The translations under genes were made by a program, and so were the position numbers. The notes beneath the pieces were generated by a model. The model saw only the letters and a list, made by a program, of their open reading frames with translations. It was not told the DNA's origin and searched no databases. A stretch of 64,000 bases of DNA from Notamacropus eugenii (taxonomy: Eukaryota > Chordata > Mammalia > Diprotodontia > Macropodidae): the NCBI RefSeq assembly GCF_028372415.1, contig NC_092878.1:134492750-134556749 (forward strand). Reading direction: 5' to 3'. Shown in pieces: positions 47,495 through 59,502 of this stretch (positions within the stretch are counted from its first letter, which is position 1; every line of letters begins with the position of its first letter).

Positions 47495-47545
47495 AGTGTG
47501 CTAAAATTTTTCTTGACGTATAATTGGAAAAAATACTATTAATTA
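47495..47545 (+). mobile_element. Tiny L1 3' terminal fragment
   Basis: GCTAAAATTTTTCTTGACG then TATAATTGGAAAAAATACTA resembles the last 50 bases of an L1 3' end in plus orientation, opposite to the adjacent copy. Confidence 0.4.
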
Positions 47546-47564
47546 TCAGATATGTAAAAACAAC

Positions 47565-47705
47565 AACAACAAAAAGAAGCCAAATAAGACCTGGGTACAA
47601 ATTGTCCTTTGCTACAATTTGACCTTGGATGCATCTCTTAACCTATTTGGAACCCAGTTTCCCCATCTGCAAAATGAACAGTTTGAATTAAATATCTCAA
47701 ATGTA
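47565..47705 (+). repeat. MIR-type SINE
   Basis: AAGACCTGGGTACAAATTGT, TTGACCTTGGATGCATCTCT and TTTCCCCATCTGCAAAATGA are in MIR order. Confidence 0.7.
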
Positions 47706-47727
47706 ACCTTCACCTTTAGATCTATGA

Positions 47728-47769
47728 TTGTGTGTGTGTGTGTGTGTGTGTGGTTGTGTGTGGGTGTGA
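47728..47769. repeat. GT microsatellite
   Basis: GT run with one GG interruption. Confidence 0.95.
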
Positions 47770-47779
47770 AAAAGAAAAA

Positions 47780-48775
47780 TATTAGGGAAAAAAGAAAATA
47801 GCCAAGGAGGAAAGATATAAGGAATATAGTAACAATTCAGATGAAATGTAATATTTGGTACGGATGCTATACAATTTGGATGGTTGAAAATGGAGAATTA
47901 CGTTGTTCAAAAAATTTAAGAGCTTTTAAAAGGCAGAAACTTGTTTCCAAGTGTAATCATAAAAATAATAAATTAAAGAACAAAAGTGGTATAGGATGAA
48001 TAATTTTGCCTTTAAGGAGGAAATAAATGACTTCATTTTGTCGAAGATTAATTGATGTTCAATGTTTTAATCTATACTTTCTCATAGCTGTGAATTTTGA
48101 AAAAAGAAACATATCTTTAAGGCACATTATTAAGCATTCCTGAACAAGGTGTCATGTCCTTGATTTACTAAATAGTTCTTTAACAAAGGACTGCAAAGGA
48201 GAGCACCTCTTCACTTATAGGAAAAAAATGTTCCTTAAAAATAAATGAGAAGGTACCAGGAAGGCTTTCTTCCATTAGCATACATCATATTACCTGGTGA
48301 TTTTAAAAAATTATACAATATAAAGCAGATTGCTAACTATTGTATTTTATCGCAATCAGTAAGATTACTTTCAGTCAGAGATCATAATTATAGGGAAGCA
48401 TATAGACTGTTATAATATATGTCAATGATTTCTTTTACTTACATACTAAAAATAAAATAGTGTACAAGGTTAATCTTTGTTCATCAGCTTTATTGATTCA
48501 AAATCAATTATTAGAATTAAGTGTTTGATTATTTAAATATTTTTGCCAACTCATTTTCTAAGTTTAAATGTGCTCTTTCCTATATTATACATCAATACTG
48601 ATTATACTGAGCTAATACTAAAATAGCTATTTCATCACAGAATTGAGTTTCTTTATGGTAATACCTAGTTAACTTTTTTTTTCATAGCTGACTTTTATAC
48701 CCTACTCTTTATTTGAAAAAAATATTCCTAAGGAAGGAAAATTTGAGTCAGGGGAACCAAATAGTGATAGTGGCA
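47780..48775. other. No recognisable gene
   Basis: AT-rich; no named repeat and no coding frame of note. Confidence 0.45.
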
Positions 48776-48779
48776 TTCA

Positions 48780-48965
48780 GATACATACATATATATGCGT
48801 GTATATAAATACACACAGACATATACATACATATATATATTTATAGATATACATATACAGACAGACACACATATATAGGGATATATAATTAAGAAATATG
48901 TGCTTATACATACATACATACATACATATGTACATATAAATATAACATATGCACATATATACACA
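48780..48965. repeat. ATAC/TACA-rich microsatellite tract
   Basis: Mixed ATAC, TATA and ACAG units including five ATAC repeats near 48910. Produces Tyr-rich artefact frames on the minus strand. Confidence 0.95.
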
Positions 48966-49059
48966 CAATAAGTAGAACCTCAGCGTTATCTTAATTTGAA
49001 TTTGTGTAAATACTAATAATGATTTGGGTCACTTAACTTGCATTACTGCCCTTGAGAAT

Positions 49060-49870
49060 TCCCTGTTCATTCATTTTGACCATTTATCAAATGGAGAAAG
49101 GATTTTATTTCTACAAATTTCTATCTTTCCCTTATATATCTAGGAAATGAGACCTTTATCAGAGAAACTTGGCAAGGTTGAGAAAAAGGAAAATGAAAAA
49201 TTTTGGAGATGATGTGGCAAAAACACACAGATTGATGCACTATTGGTCTAGCCATTCTGAAATGGAGTATTGAAGTTTTGTCTGACAAGTTACTAAATCT
49301 TTCACGCTCTAGGACCCAATGATACCACTACCAAAGAGATTAAAGAAAAATGGAAGAGATCTATATGCCCAAACTACTCATAGCAGCTCTTTTGATTCTT
49401 TTGGGCAGAGAAATGCCCATAACTTGAAAATGACTGAACATAGTGGGGTATATAAATGTGATGGAATACTACCATGCCTTAAGACATGATGAAAAAGACA
49501 GCTTCAGAGAAACCTGAGAAGGCTTGTATGAACTGATACAGGGTAAAGTGAGAAAAACTAAGAGAAAAATTTGCAATATAACCGTTGCTGCATAATAATA
49601 TTTTTTAAAAAGAAATGATTTTGAAAGACTTAGGAACTTTGATCATTTGAAAAACCGGCTATGGTTTCAGAACACTGGTAATGAAGAATATTACTCAACC
49701 TTCTGACAAAGAGTTGGACTAAACATGAAAAACACGTATTTTGGACATGGCCAATACACGAATTTGTTTTGCTTGACTATTCATATTGGTTATAAGAATT
49801 TGTTTTTTCTTTTCTCCTCCCCCACAAGGAGAGAAAGGAAAGAGAAAAACCATACTTATTCATTAAAGCA
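49060..49870 (+). mobile_element. L1 copy with 5' inversion
   Basis: 49065-49178 reads as L1 ORF2 in minus orientation (GACCATTTATCAAATGGAG then GAGACCTTTATCAGAGAAAC), and from about 49195 the sequence reads in plus orientation (TTTTGGAGATGATGTGG, ATTGGTCTAGCCATTCTGAA) through to the 3' UTR (GGACATGGCCAATACACG, TTTTGCTTGACTATTCATAT). The inverted piece is the part of L1 just upstream of the plus piece. This is the product expected from twin priming. Decayed. Confidence 0.8.
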
Positions 49871-49879
49871 AAAATACAT

Positions 49880-50155
49880 TTTCAGTATTCAAGATGGAGC
49901 CCTCAGTGGGTTGGTTCTCAAACACATTGCATACAAGAAAACTATAAATAGTTTTTGAACTCTAGGAGAGTTCAGCACTTTAACCATTCCTAAGGACAGG
50001 TTGTAGGGTAAAATGATCAAATACTCAAATACAATTGTGATCTCAATGATCTGAAAGTTTCTAACACTGGTATAACCTATATATACATGCACATCCTGTG
50101 CCATTTTGAACCATGTCCTACTATTGTAGGTGTCTACAACTGCTTTGTAGTTGAT
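49880..50155. other. Unassigned sequence
   Basis: No gene. An 89-codon minus-strand frame has no recognisable product. Confidence 0.4.
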
Positions 50156-50164
50156 CAAAGTTGG

Positions 50165-50775
50165 TGGTTGGTTGGTTGTTGTCCTTTGTCTTCAAAGAGG
50201 ACCAAAATGACATCACTATTGTAAAGTGAAATTTCGGTGTGTCCAACTGTGACTGATCAAACCAATATGAGCACGGAATGCTCTACGACAGGTTGGGAAC
50301 AGATAATCAGTATGAATATTTGGGGTAGATATCCCAGATTTATGCATTCCTGTATTTACTTGGTGCTGTCTCAATTCTGCTTTACCCAAAAGAGTACAGC
50401 ACCTTTTCTTATGTGGGCACACCATGCTGAGTGGTCCCGTGCCAGTGTCTCCCATGTTGCACAATCAAATCCAGAGTTCTTGAGAGAGACATTGAGAGTG
50501 TACTCGTATCATTTCTTCTGGCCACCGTGTCATTGCCTGCCCCATGCAAGTTCTCCATAAAATAGTCTTTTTGGCAAGTGTACATTTTGTATTCGAACAA
50601 CGTGGTCAGCACATCAGAGTTGCACTCTCTGAAGCAAAGTTTGAATACTTGGCAGTTCAGCTCGAGCAAGGACTTCAGTGTCTGGTACCTTATCCTCCCA
50701 GGTGAACCTCAGAATCTTCCTAAGACAGTTCAAATGGAAGTGCTTCAGTTTCCTGGCATTGAACAAAGTTGATCA
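50165..50775 (-). mobile_element. RTE-clade LINE 3' end with ORF C-terminus
   Basis: The minus strand codes, with breaks, for the end of a non-LTR polyprotein: an HFHLNCLRKIL-like start, LPSIQTL, HVVR, LPKRLFYGE equivalents and a run like 'KRYEYTLNVSLK', then near 50270 a C2H2-like end (PTCRRAFRAHIGLISHSWTH, with the first Cys changed to Phe's neighbour position). It ends with GGTCCTCTTTGAAGACAAAG then an ACC/AACC tail at about 50165-50180. The longest open pieces are 86 and 82 codons. It is old and inactive. Confidence 0.75.
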
Positions 50776-50944
50776 AAGTACTTACTGTCTGAGGTGTCTA
50801 CATCATAGTGGGTCACCTAATATACTTGAAGTCTTTCTTGCTTTCTTCTAACATCATGAAGGTACTAGTAGATCACTGGCTGTCCATCTGTCATCATCTC
50901 TTGCTTTCACCATTTGGCCAGTCCATCTTCTCTTCCTAACATAC

Positions 50945-52375
50945 AACTCCCTTTAAAAAAAAAATATGTTTAATTTATGGAGTAAAATAAGTATTTCCAT
51001 AACATAGTACAACATAAAGATGATTATACATGAAACTATAAATCTCCTTTGCACAACTTACTATTCCTTTCAAATACACAAAAAAATTATCATGTAAATT
51101 TCTTTTTTCTTCCCTCTCCCACCCTCCACCCTAGAGATGGCTACCATTAGACAGAAATACACACACACATACGTGTATGTATACACTTACACACATATAT
51201 ACATTCACATATATGTACATGTGTATATATACACAAAATAAATTTATTCTATACATGCTTCTATTTATCAGTTCTTTCTCTGGATGCAGATAGTGGATTT
51301 CTTCATATGCCCTTGACAGTTAATTTGGGTATTTATAATAGACAACTTATTTCCTCAATATCAATTAAAACAATATGGCTGTTACAGTGTATAATGTTCT
51401 CTTAGCTCTGCTCATTTCATTCTTCATTATTCCATGCAAATATTTCCATTTTTTTAATAGAATCATTGAGCTCATCAGTTCTTATAGCACAAAAGTATAA
51501 TATTACAATCATAAACTATAACTTATTCAGACATTCCCCAATTGCTGGGCATCCCCAGTTCTTTGCCACCACAAAGAGAGCGGCTATAAATATTTTTAGA
51601 ATATATAGAATCTTTTTATTTTTCCCTAATTATTTTTGGAAATAGACTAAGGCTATAGGTAGCTTAGTAACTCTTTGTGTATAATTCTAGATATCTCTCC
51701 AAAATGATTGAATCATTTCACAAGTCTACCAACAATGAATTAATGTCCCAATTTTTCCACATCCTCTCCAATATTTGTCACATTCCTCTTCTATCATTTT
51801 AGCCAGTCTGATAGGTATAAAATGCTATCTCAAGGTTGTTTTAATCTGCATTTCTCTAAAAAAATAATCATTTAGAGCACTTTTTTATATGATTATACAT
51901 TGATTTGATTTCTTCACTGGAAAACTGCCTATTCATATCCTTTGACCATTTATCAGTTGGGGAATGACTCATATTCTCATAGATTTGATTGTTGTTTATA
52001 GTTTACATATAAGACATTTATATGATAAATGGTCTATACATTTTTCCTCAATTTTTTGTTTTCCTTTTGATCTTGGCTATATTTGTGCAATATTTGGCTA
52101 TATTTGTGCAATTGCTATATCTGTGCAATTTTTTTAGTTTAATGTAATCTAAATTATCCATCTTACACTTTCTGTCTCTTCTTTATTCATAAGTTACTTA
52201 CTTATCCTTAAGTCTGATAAGTAATAGGTTCTTTGTTTTTCTAATTTTCTTGTAAAAATTGCCCTTTAAATCTAGGTCATGTATCAATTGTGACCTTATC
52301 TTGTTAACTGGTTTGAGAAATTGGTCAGTACCCAGCTTCTGCCATACTGCTTTCCAGTTTTCTTAACAATTTTTA
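50945..52375 (-). mobile_element. L1 copy: 3' UTR and ORF2 C-terminal region, older
   Basis: Same order as the copy at 45655 but more diverged and with a different 3' UTR: CATTCCCCAATTGCTGGGCA, TGCCACCACAAAGAGAG, AGCCAGTCTGATAGGTATAA, CATTTATCAGTTGGGGAATG and CAGCTTCTGCCATACTG. It contains CA/TA microsatellite sequence at 51155-51230 and a short local triplication (CTATATTTGTGCAAT-type units) near 52080-52130. Confidence 0.8.
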
Positions 52376-52379
52376 CCAA

Positions 52380-53370
52380 AAAAACAATGAAACTAAACAA
52401 CAGAAATATAAGATATCATTAAGGAATTGTATGGACTTCTCCAAACTGCTGATCTCATCCAGGGCTTAACAATTGAAGTCTTGCAAAAGTAGGTTCAATT
52501 ATTGCATGTTTAATGAAATTGCTTTCTTTAATTTTATCAGTAAGGCAACAGTCTCCATTACCTGTGTTATCTCCTCTTTGCTTTCTGTAACTATAACACT
52601 TACGGATTAAGGGTGTGGGGAGGACCAAACTCATCCTCTCTTGACTTTCCCTGTAATAAAACATTCCCTACAGTAAAACAAGAACATAGGCCTACCATAA
52701 CTGGTGGACCTGGGGATTCCACTCACTGCCTAGTGTATATAACCACAATTTCAACTAGCTATATTCATTTGACAAAGATTTCATAGGTTATCTCCTGCAT
52801 GGGGCATATATAAATGATTTCCTTAACTTAAAGATAATAAGAAAGAGAAGGAAAAAAAATCAAGCCTCACTACACTCACTCAATCTGATAATCATCTTCT
52901 TATCTTTCAGGTAAGAAATAGAATCACTTTGTCTTGATGTGTGAAATACTTAGACCTAGGACATTCACCTTCTTCCTCTACTACTAAAAGGATCCTCTTC
53001 CCAGGACCATTCAGATTCTTGTAGTTGAAAGATAATTTATGACTCTCCAGCATGTCAGACGTTTGAAATTTCTTCCAGGATTCCTGAAAATAATAAAGAA
53101 TGCAACTATTGGCATGAACCCCTACCTCAGTTAGATGAGCTAGATAACTTTAAAATGAAAACTAAGAAGAATGCATAAGAAAAGACTTAAAAAGGTGTAG
53201 GATGCCCCAAAAGAATTTAAGTATTTTGGACTGATTGCATAGGATTTATAGGGCAACAGACAAATTTTCTACTATTTCTACTCCAATTCATAAGGATTTC
53301 ATAAATTCTGTTGAACTCATTTCACATTAAGGAAAATAGTCTAGGCTTGCTGAAATGAAAATACAGGTTT
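52380..53370. other. No recognisable gene
   Basis: Ordinary AT-rich sequence without nameable repeats. A 69-codon minus-strand frame has no recognisable product. Confidence 0.45.
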
Positions 53371-53376
53371 GCTGAA

Positions 53377-53398
53377 ATATATATGTATATATATATGC

Positions 53399-53466
<68 letters not shown>

Positions 53467-53495
53467 GTGTGTAGGGGTGTGGGTGTGGGTGTGTA
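53377..53495. repeat. TA microsatellite with GT tail
   Basis: About 60 perfect TA-rich bases flanked by TATG units, then GGTGTGGGTGTG. Confidence 0.95.
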
Positions 53496-53664
53496 CTATA
53501 TGTATGGATTTGCATCAATTTTATACCATACACATGTATTTCATAGCCTTCTTCTGTGGTATTTTTAATCCAGTGCTTCATAAGAATAGATATCACTCCA
53601 AGGAAACATAGAAAAGTGGTAACTCTTAAAGAGCTCTCTTGAATGATTATTAAAGATATTTTCA

Positions 53665-53990
53665 GCAGCTGTTGCTACGGGGGCATCAAATGTCATTCAA
53701 TCGCACAATAAAACAAGTTCTGTTATGCTGGAGCACAAAGAAATGTAAGGTTGAGAACAATAACAATAAAAATATACCAAGAATAGATAAACAATTGCTG
53801 CAAAACACCCTTATTTATCCTAAGAAAACCAGTAAAAACCTTCAGAGTGACCTGAAAATGGCAGAAATTGTTATTGATTCCTCTACAGAACGATAAAGAG
53901 TTGTTGAATTTGGGAGAATAGCAAGAAGACAAGTAAAAGCCAAACAAAGAACAACTACCACAAAAGGGGAAATTTAAAAAAAAAACAAAA
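53665..53990 (+). mobile_element. Probable Tc1-type DNA transposase relic
   Basis: In one plus-strand frame (53672-53896, then past one stop) the protein reads PRIDKQLLQNTLIYPKKTSK, NLQSDLKMAEIVIDSST and, after the stop, RVVEFGRIARRQVKA. This order (D-x-x-I/L..., T/SK-x-LQ-x-DL, SSTxRRRLxExGxxARRPxKK) is that of the second helix-turn-helix of Tc1-family transposases. The catalytic DDE part was not found, and no terminal inverted repeats were seen. Inactive. Confidence 0.5.
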
Positions 53991-55235
53991 ACTTGTAATG
54001 AGGAAAATAATATAAAACTAGAGACTGGATAAAAGTAATTCTTACTGAATGAATTAACTTTTCCTTTCAAGTCTATGTTTAAATTGTTGTCAAAATTCCA
54101 GGACAAATTGCAATCTTTATCAGATTATAAAACATCTATTCCCTGAAAAAATGGGGAGGGGGATTTTTTTCACTTCCAGGGAAGTTGGAAGTCCTATCCC
54201 CATAAACACTGATAAATATATCAACCTACTGAGAAACAGAATTGTTCCAGAATTACAGAAATTCCCAAATGGTATTTGAATATTAACAATACCATTCCAC
54301 GTCATAAAAGTTTAATTCATGTGGAAGAATGAGTTGAAAACCTAGATGACAATTCTGCGGCTTGTATTTTTTGCTACTTTCCCCCTGTGTAACATGGGGA
54401 GTTAGATAAAACTACTCTCAGAAGATTGTTAACAAAATATGCCAATCCCAAAGTTTTTGACCTAGCCTGATACCAAGAGTTAGGGGTGATGCAGAGATAG
54501 GTGGGTGACAGAGACTGACAATAATGACCAATGAGCCCATTCTCCACCAGGACACTCAGCATCCTCATCCACCAGAGAAAGAAAGATAGCCGTGAGATAT
54601 TCAACAATCACTGGTGAACTTTTCCACCATAGAGAATTCCAGAGAGAATCAAGGAAGCTGATGCAGTTCTAACTTCTTCTACTACTTTCTTTTCCCTCTT
54701 CCCGTTTCTGTTAAAAAGTAATTTTATGTCTAAAGTTCCATTTCCTTTTAAACTGTTTCTTGCTTGCTCAATAGTATTTTAATTCTATCTTTCTCTAGAT
54801 AAAAGATGAGATGGATGGTAATTGGTCTGCATGTTTGCATTTAATTTCATTTGGAGACTGCAAACAGGGAAGCCTTTGGCTATTGGACTAGATACAATTT
54901 AATTGGCTGGGTAGTTTCCCTTTACAACGTAGTTGTACATGTTGCCAAGGGGCTTGAGGAGATGATATACTTTTATTAATAATATTAAGACTCTATAATT
55001 TTCTTTTCATCTCTCCAAATTAGAAGAGAAAAGAATTCCCATAGATTAAGTCACTTCCATAGGTACATAAGAGTCATTGTTCATAATCTTTAGAAAGATT
55101 CAAATGAGTGTGCCTCAGGTCAATCTCTAGGGAGAGGTGTGTAGCTAGAGATAAAGCCTCAGCAAAAGCCAAGTTCCTAGTAAGAGACAGGTGTGGTCTA
55201 TGAGGATTCAGCTCCTCTCATCTCCAGAAATATAA
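53990..55235. other. No recognisable gene
   Basis: Ordinary AT-rich sequence. The 127-codon minus-strand frame at 53723-54106 overlaps the transposase relic and has no recognisable product. Confidence 0.4.
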
Positions 55236-55292
55236 GTGTATATGTATATTTATATATACATATATATGTGCATATACATATATACACACGTA

Positions 55293-55335
<43 letters not shown>
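55236..55335. repeat. TA/CATA microsatellite
   Basis: Mixed TATA and CATA units, ending with a TA run. Confidence 0.95.
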
Positions 55336-55336
<1 letters not shown>

Positions 55337-55690
55337 GAAACCTTTAGCTATTGTTTTTGAAGATGAAAGCATAAAGAGTAGTACTCCCAACTTTCTGAAA
55401 GGTGAAGGGAGCAAAATCTCTCCAACACTGCCTGTCTCTATGCAAGGGCTTGGTTTTGAGTGGCACTTTACAATAAAGATGTATGCATATATGCATGTGT
55501 GCACATACACATTTATGTATGGGATACAGATGGATATTTAGGCATTCATACATATAACATACATGCATGGTGTGTATATGTTTATGTGTGTACATGCACA
55601 CAGACATAATACATATGCGTATATACATGCATGTGTACACCTACATGACCAAACCTATGATTTCACTGGCATAGAAAAGAAATGGTGAAA

Positions 55691-55750
55691 AAACTCCCTT
55701 TACCAAAGGGAATTTTTTTAAAACTCCCTTTACCAAAGGGAATTTTTTTA
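55691..55750. repeat. Two perfect 30-bp units, each a hairpin
   Basis: Identical units at 55691-55720 and 55721-55750. Each contains TCCCTTT-ACC-AAAGGGA, and with the flanking A and T runs the inverted repeat extends to about 14 bases per arm with a single mismatch. Confidence 0.95.
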
Positions 55751-55759
55751 CCTACTTTA

Positions 55760-56200
55760 CCACTCGTGGTCTTAGGGAGTTGGTTGGGGAAGTTGCTTAT
55801 TCTGGGTTAAGCAATCAGTACGTATGTATCTGAAGCAGAATTTCCACTCAGGTCTTCCTGGATTCTGAGTCTGATCAGTCACTAGATGATGTGGTAGCCT
55901 GAGGTGACTCAACTCAAACTGCTTTCCTCCCAATTACCAATGAGTTCTTAACTGCCAAATTTACTGTTCTGCATTTTTTTTCATGGTTTGACAATCTAGC
56001 ACCCTCTATTCAAGAATATTCTTCCCTCTTTGGGTTTTCATGACATGCTCAATCTTGCTTCTCTTCTTAATTGTCTAACCACTCATTGGTCTGCTTTTTT
56101 GCAGTATGATTCACATCTGCCCACTCTGTATAAGTATCTGAAAGGTTATCCTCTAGGCTCTTAACTCTTCTACCTCTGTACTATACATATATATCTATAT
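55760..56200. other. No recognisable feature
   Basis: No gene or named repeat seen. Confidence 0.4.
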
Positions 56201-56205
56201 TTATG

Positions 56206-56275
56206 TCTAGATAGATAGATAGATACATACATAGATAGATAGATAGATAGAGATATAAATATAGATATAGATATA
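56206..56275. repeat. GATA microsatellite
   Basis: GATA units with interruptions by CATA and ATATA. Confidence 0.95.
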
Positions 56276-56524
56276 TATTTGGTAACTTCATCAGATTTAT
56301 GGATTTGTCATTTCCATTCAGATGACTCCAAGATTCATATATCCAACTCTAATATTTCTCCTGAGCACCAGTCTCATAAACAGCTATCTATAGGATATGT
56401 TTTTTAAAACGATCATGTTTGGTGTCCAATGACTACATCAAACTCACCATGTTCAAAACAAAGCCCGTATTTCTTCTTCTTTTAAAGCAATAAAGTGATT
56501 AAATTTACACGTGTGTGGGGGGAG

Positions 56525-56945
56525 GGGATTTTCAGGAAAATAAGAAAACAGGGCAAGACCTACATGAATCTGATGGAAAGTCAAGTGAGAAGAGCCAAGA
56601 AATCATTGAGTACCATAACAGCAATGTGATAATCATTGACCATGAAAGACTTGGTTACTTTGATAAATACAGTGATCCAAGACAATTTCAAAGGACTCAT
56701 GATGAAAAAATACTGTCTACATCCTGAGAGAGAACTGATGAACTCTGAGTGCAAAATGACACATGATTTCCTCATTTTCTTTATTTTTCTTGCCTTTTTT
56801 GAAACTTGGATATTATGGACACGTTTTTGCAGTATTTTTGCTTGTATAATTGCTATTATATTTCTTGCCTTCTCAGTGACTGGAGGAAGGTAGTGGAGGG
56901 AGAGAATTTGAACTCAAAATTTAAAAAGAAAACAATATTTAAAAT
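56525..56945 (+). mobile_element. L1 3' end, 5'-truncated
   Basis: AAGTGAGAAGAGCCAAGAAA, ACAGTGATCCAAGACAATTT, GACTCATGATGAAAAA, CATCCTGAGAGAGAACTGAT and a final GGAGAGAATTTGAACTCAAA are the L1 end of ORF2 and 3' UTR. The 70- and 85-codon frames here are fragments or artefacts. Confidence 0.75.
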
Positions 56946-57084
56946 AAGTAGTATTTTCTAAAAAATTAACTGTATTTGTGATCTGCCCTTCCCATTGACC
57001 TCATGAAAAAACAAAAATAAAACATCTCATAATGAACTTGAACATGAACAAATCCTTACATTGCTCAAGCATTAAAAAGTTTTT

Positions 57085-57265
57085 TCTGCATTTTTTTTCA
57101 ACATTTATCTGACAGAAATTTAGAAGCATGTTTTAATTTTAGTCTTTTGGATTCATGGTTTATCATTGCATTGATGAGGGTTCTAAAATATTTCAGTTGA
57201 TCTTCTATAATGTCATCATATAAATAATAATTCGTTATTATTCCCCTCAAACCTATTCATGTTCA
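57085..57265 (-). mobile_element. Possible old L1 fragment
   Basis: ATTCATGGTTTATCATTGCA then TTGATGAGGGTTCTAAAATA resembles the reverse of an L1 3'-proximal segment. Weak. Confidence 0.35.
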
Positions 57266-57370
57266 TAATATTGTTATTTCTCTTTAAAGCATCACTATCC
57301 TTCCAAGTTACCCAGATTCATGAGAGAATTACCTTAGAGTCATGAGGTGATTACAACAGGAAGTTGTTAA

Positions 57371-57965
57371 TTGTGAGACTTGAGTCAATAGCACTGGCTC
57401 CATCTTGTGACTCAATTCTGGAGTTAACTCAGTTCTCTTTACTATTCAGTTACGGTTCTAGTCCAAATTCTGTCCTGTGACAAAATTTTATTCAATGATA
57501 GGAATTGAGAGAAAACCTTATTGCATTGTTTGAACACAGCTCTGTGTAGCTTGGGAAGATGGACCACTGTACTTGCCACTTAGAGAGCCTTAACTAAGAA
57601 CTTAAGTTAGACTGACCAGAAACCCAAAAATATTGATGCAAGGAGTTTTTTCCTAATTCTATATCTCAAGCAGCCCGTATGTCCTATCAGAAAACTGATT
57701 CCCATACTGATCAATCAGTTATTATTTCTATGTTTCTTTTTGTATATATCCACTTGGGGTTGGGGGACTCTTTCTAATTTTAGAGAACTGAACCTGTTGC
57801 CTCTCCCCATCCCAACATGAAGAGTTCCTAATTTTCCTCCAATTAGAAACCAGATTAGCTAATTTTGTATGCTGGTTAATTGTCTTCTTTTAATAAATTG
57901 GTCTTATTTGATTAATTGTTTTTCAGTGTACAAAAGACTGTCTTCCCCTGTATTCCAAGTCCAGT
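57371..57965 (+). mobile_element. Candidate solo LTR, unverified
   Basis: It begins TGTGAGACTTGAG, has an AATAAA signal near 57893 close to its right end and no coding frame. The layout fits an LTR, but I found no target duplication and no second copy. Alternative: unique sequence. Confidence 0.3.
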
Positions 57966-58059
57966 ACCAAAGCTGAGGAAGACAACTAGTTCCAATTTGT
58001 TGGATAATTGGCATGCATCACCTAATAAATTAATATGCTCAAAAGTTCAAACATTTGTT

Positions 58060-58499
58060 TCCTCAGTCATTTCATCTTTCACCTGCCACAGTCAGCCTTG
58101 ACTCCTCACTCTCCTCTAAATCCTATTAAATCCTTCTTTACAACTCCTTTCAACCTTTTTCACCAAATATATAACCACCATTTTGTTCAGGTTCCCACTC
58201 TCTCTCACTTGGACTGTTCTATTATCCCTCTTTCCTTTATATTTCATCTTCTGCAGAGTTGCCCGCACAATATTCCTAAAGCACAATTCTTACCACTTGA
58301 CTTCATTGATCTAGAGGTTCTAATGGCTACCTATTGCTTTTGACATAAAATATAAATCCCTTTCTTTGATGTTTGGATCCCTTCAAAAGCCACCTCTAGA
58401 TTAACATTTCAGGATTTTCTCACATTATTTTCCTTCATGCACTTAGTGGTCCAGTCAAATTTCCCCTTTCTCACTTAGAATATCCCATGCCCCATCTCG
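58060..58499 (+). mobile_element. L2-clade LINE relic, left part
   Basis: TCACTTGGACTGTTCTATTA, GCACAATATTCCTAAAGCAC, CTACCTATTGCTTTTGACAT, GATCCCTTCAAAAGCCACCT and CTTCATGCACTTAGTGGTCC are in the order of the pyrimidine-rich 3' half of CR1/L2-clade LINEs. It is split by HAL1 copy 4 and continues at 61230. Confidence 0.6.
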
Positions 58500-59502
58500 A
58501 AATCTTTTTTTTTTTAAATTTATTTATTTAACTTTTAACATTCATTTTCACAAAATTTTGGGTTCCAAATTTCCTCCCATTTGTCCCCTCCCCCCACCCC
58601 AAAACACCGAGCATTCTAATTGCCCCTATTACCAATCTGCCCTTTCTTCTATCATCCCTCCCTTCCCTTATCCCCATCTTTTCTTTTGTCCTGTAGGGCC
58701 AGATAACTTTCTATACCCCATTACCTGTATTTATTTCCTAGTAGCAAGAACAGTATTCGACAGTTATTCCTAAAACTTTAAGTTCCAACTTCTCTTCATC
58801 CCTCTCTCCCCACCCATTCCCTTTGGGAAGGCAAGCAATTCACTATAGGCCATATCTGTGTAGTTTTGCAAATGATTTCCATAATAGTCGTGTTGTGTAA
58901 GACTAACTATATTTCCCTCCATCGTATCCTGCTCCCCATTGCTTCTATTCTCTCTTTTGATCCCGTCCCTCCCCAAGAGTGTTGACTTCAAATTGCTCCC
59001 TCCTCCCATTGACCTCCATTCCATCATCTCCCCCACCTTGCTTATCCCCTTCTCCTCCATTTTCCTGTATTGTAAGACAGGTTTTCATACCAAAACAAGT
59101 GTGCATTTTATTCCTTCCTTTAGTCGAATGTGATGAGTAAACTTCATATTTTTCTCTCACCTCTCCTCTTTTTCCCTCCACTGAAAAGTCTTTTGCTTGC
59201 CTCTTTTATGAGAGATAATTTGCCCCATTCCATTTCTCCCTTTCTCCTCCTAATATATTTCTCTCTCACTGCTTAATTTCATTTTTTAAGATATGATCCC
59301 ATCCTCTTCAATTCACTCTGTGCTCTCTGTCTGTGTGTGTGTATGTGTGTGTGTATGTGTGTGTGTGTAATCCCACCAACTACCCAGATACTGAAAAGTT
59401 TCAAGAGTTATGAATATTGCCTTTCCATGTAGGAATAAAACTGTTCAACTTTAGTAAGTCCCTTATGATTTCTCTTTGCTGTTGACCTTTTCCTGCTTCT
59501 CT

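Noticed and set aside
50165..50200. GTTGGTTGGTTG run as a telomere-like or CRISPR-like repeat
   Set aside because: It is the short simple-repeat tail of the RTE element at its 3' end.
53723..54106. 127-codon minus-strand hydrophobic frame
   Set aside because: Phe/Ser/Leu-rich, no recognisable family, and antisense to the transposase-like relic, which explains the sequence better.
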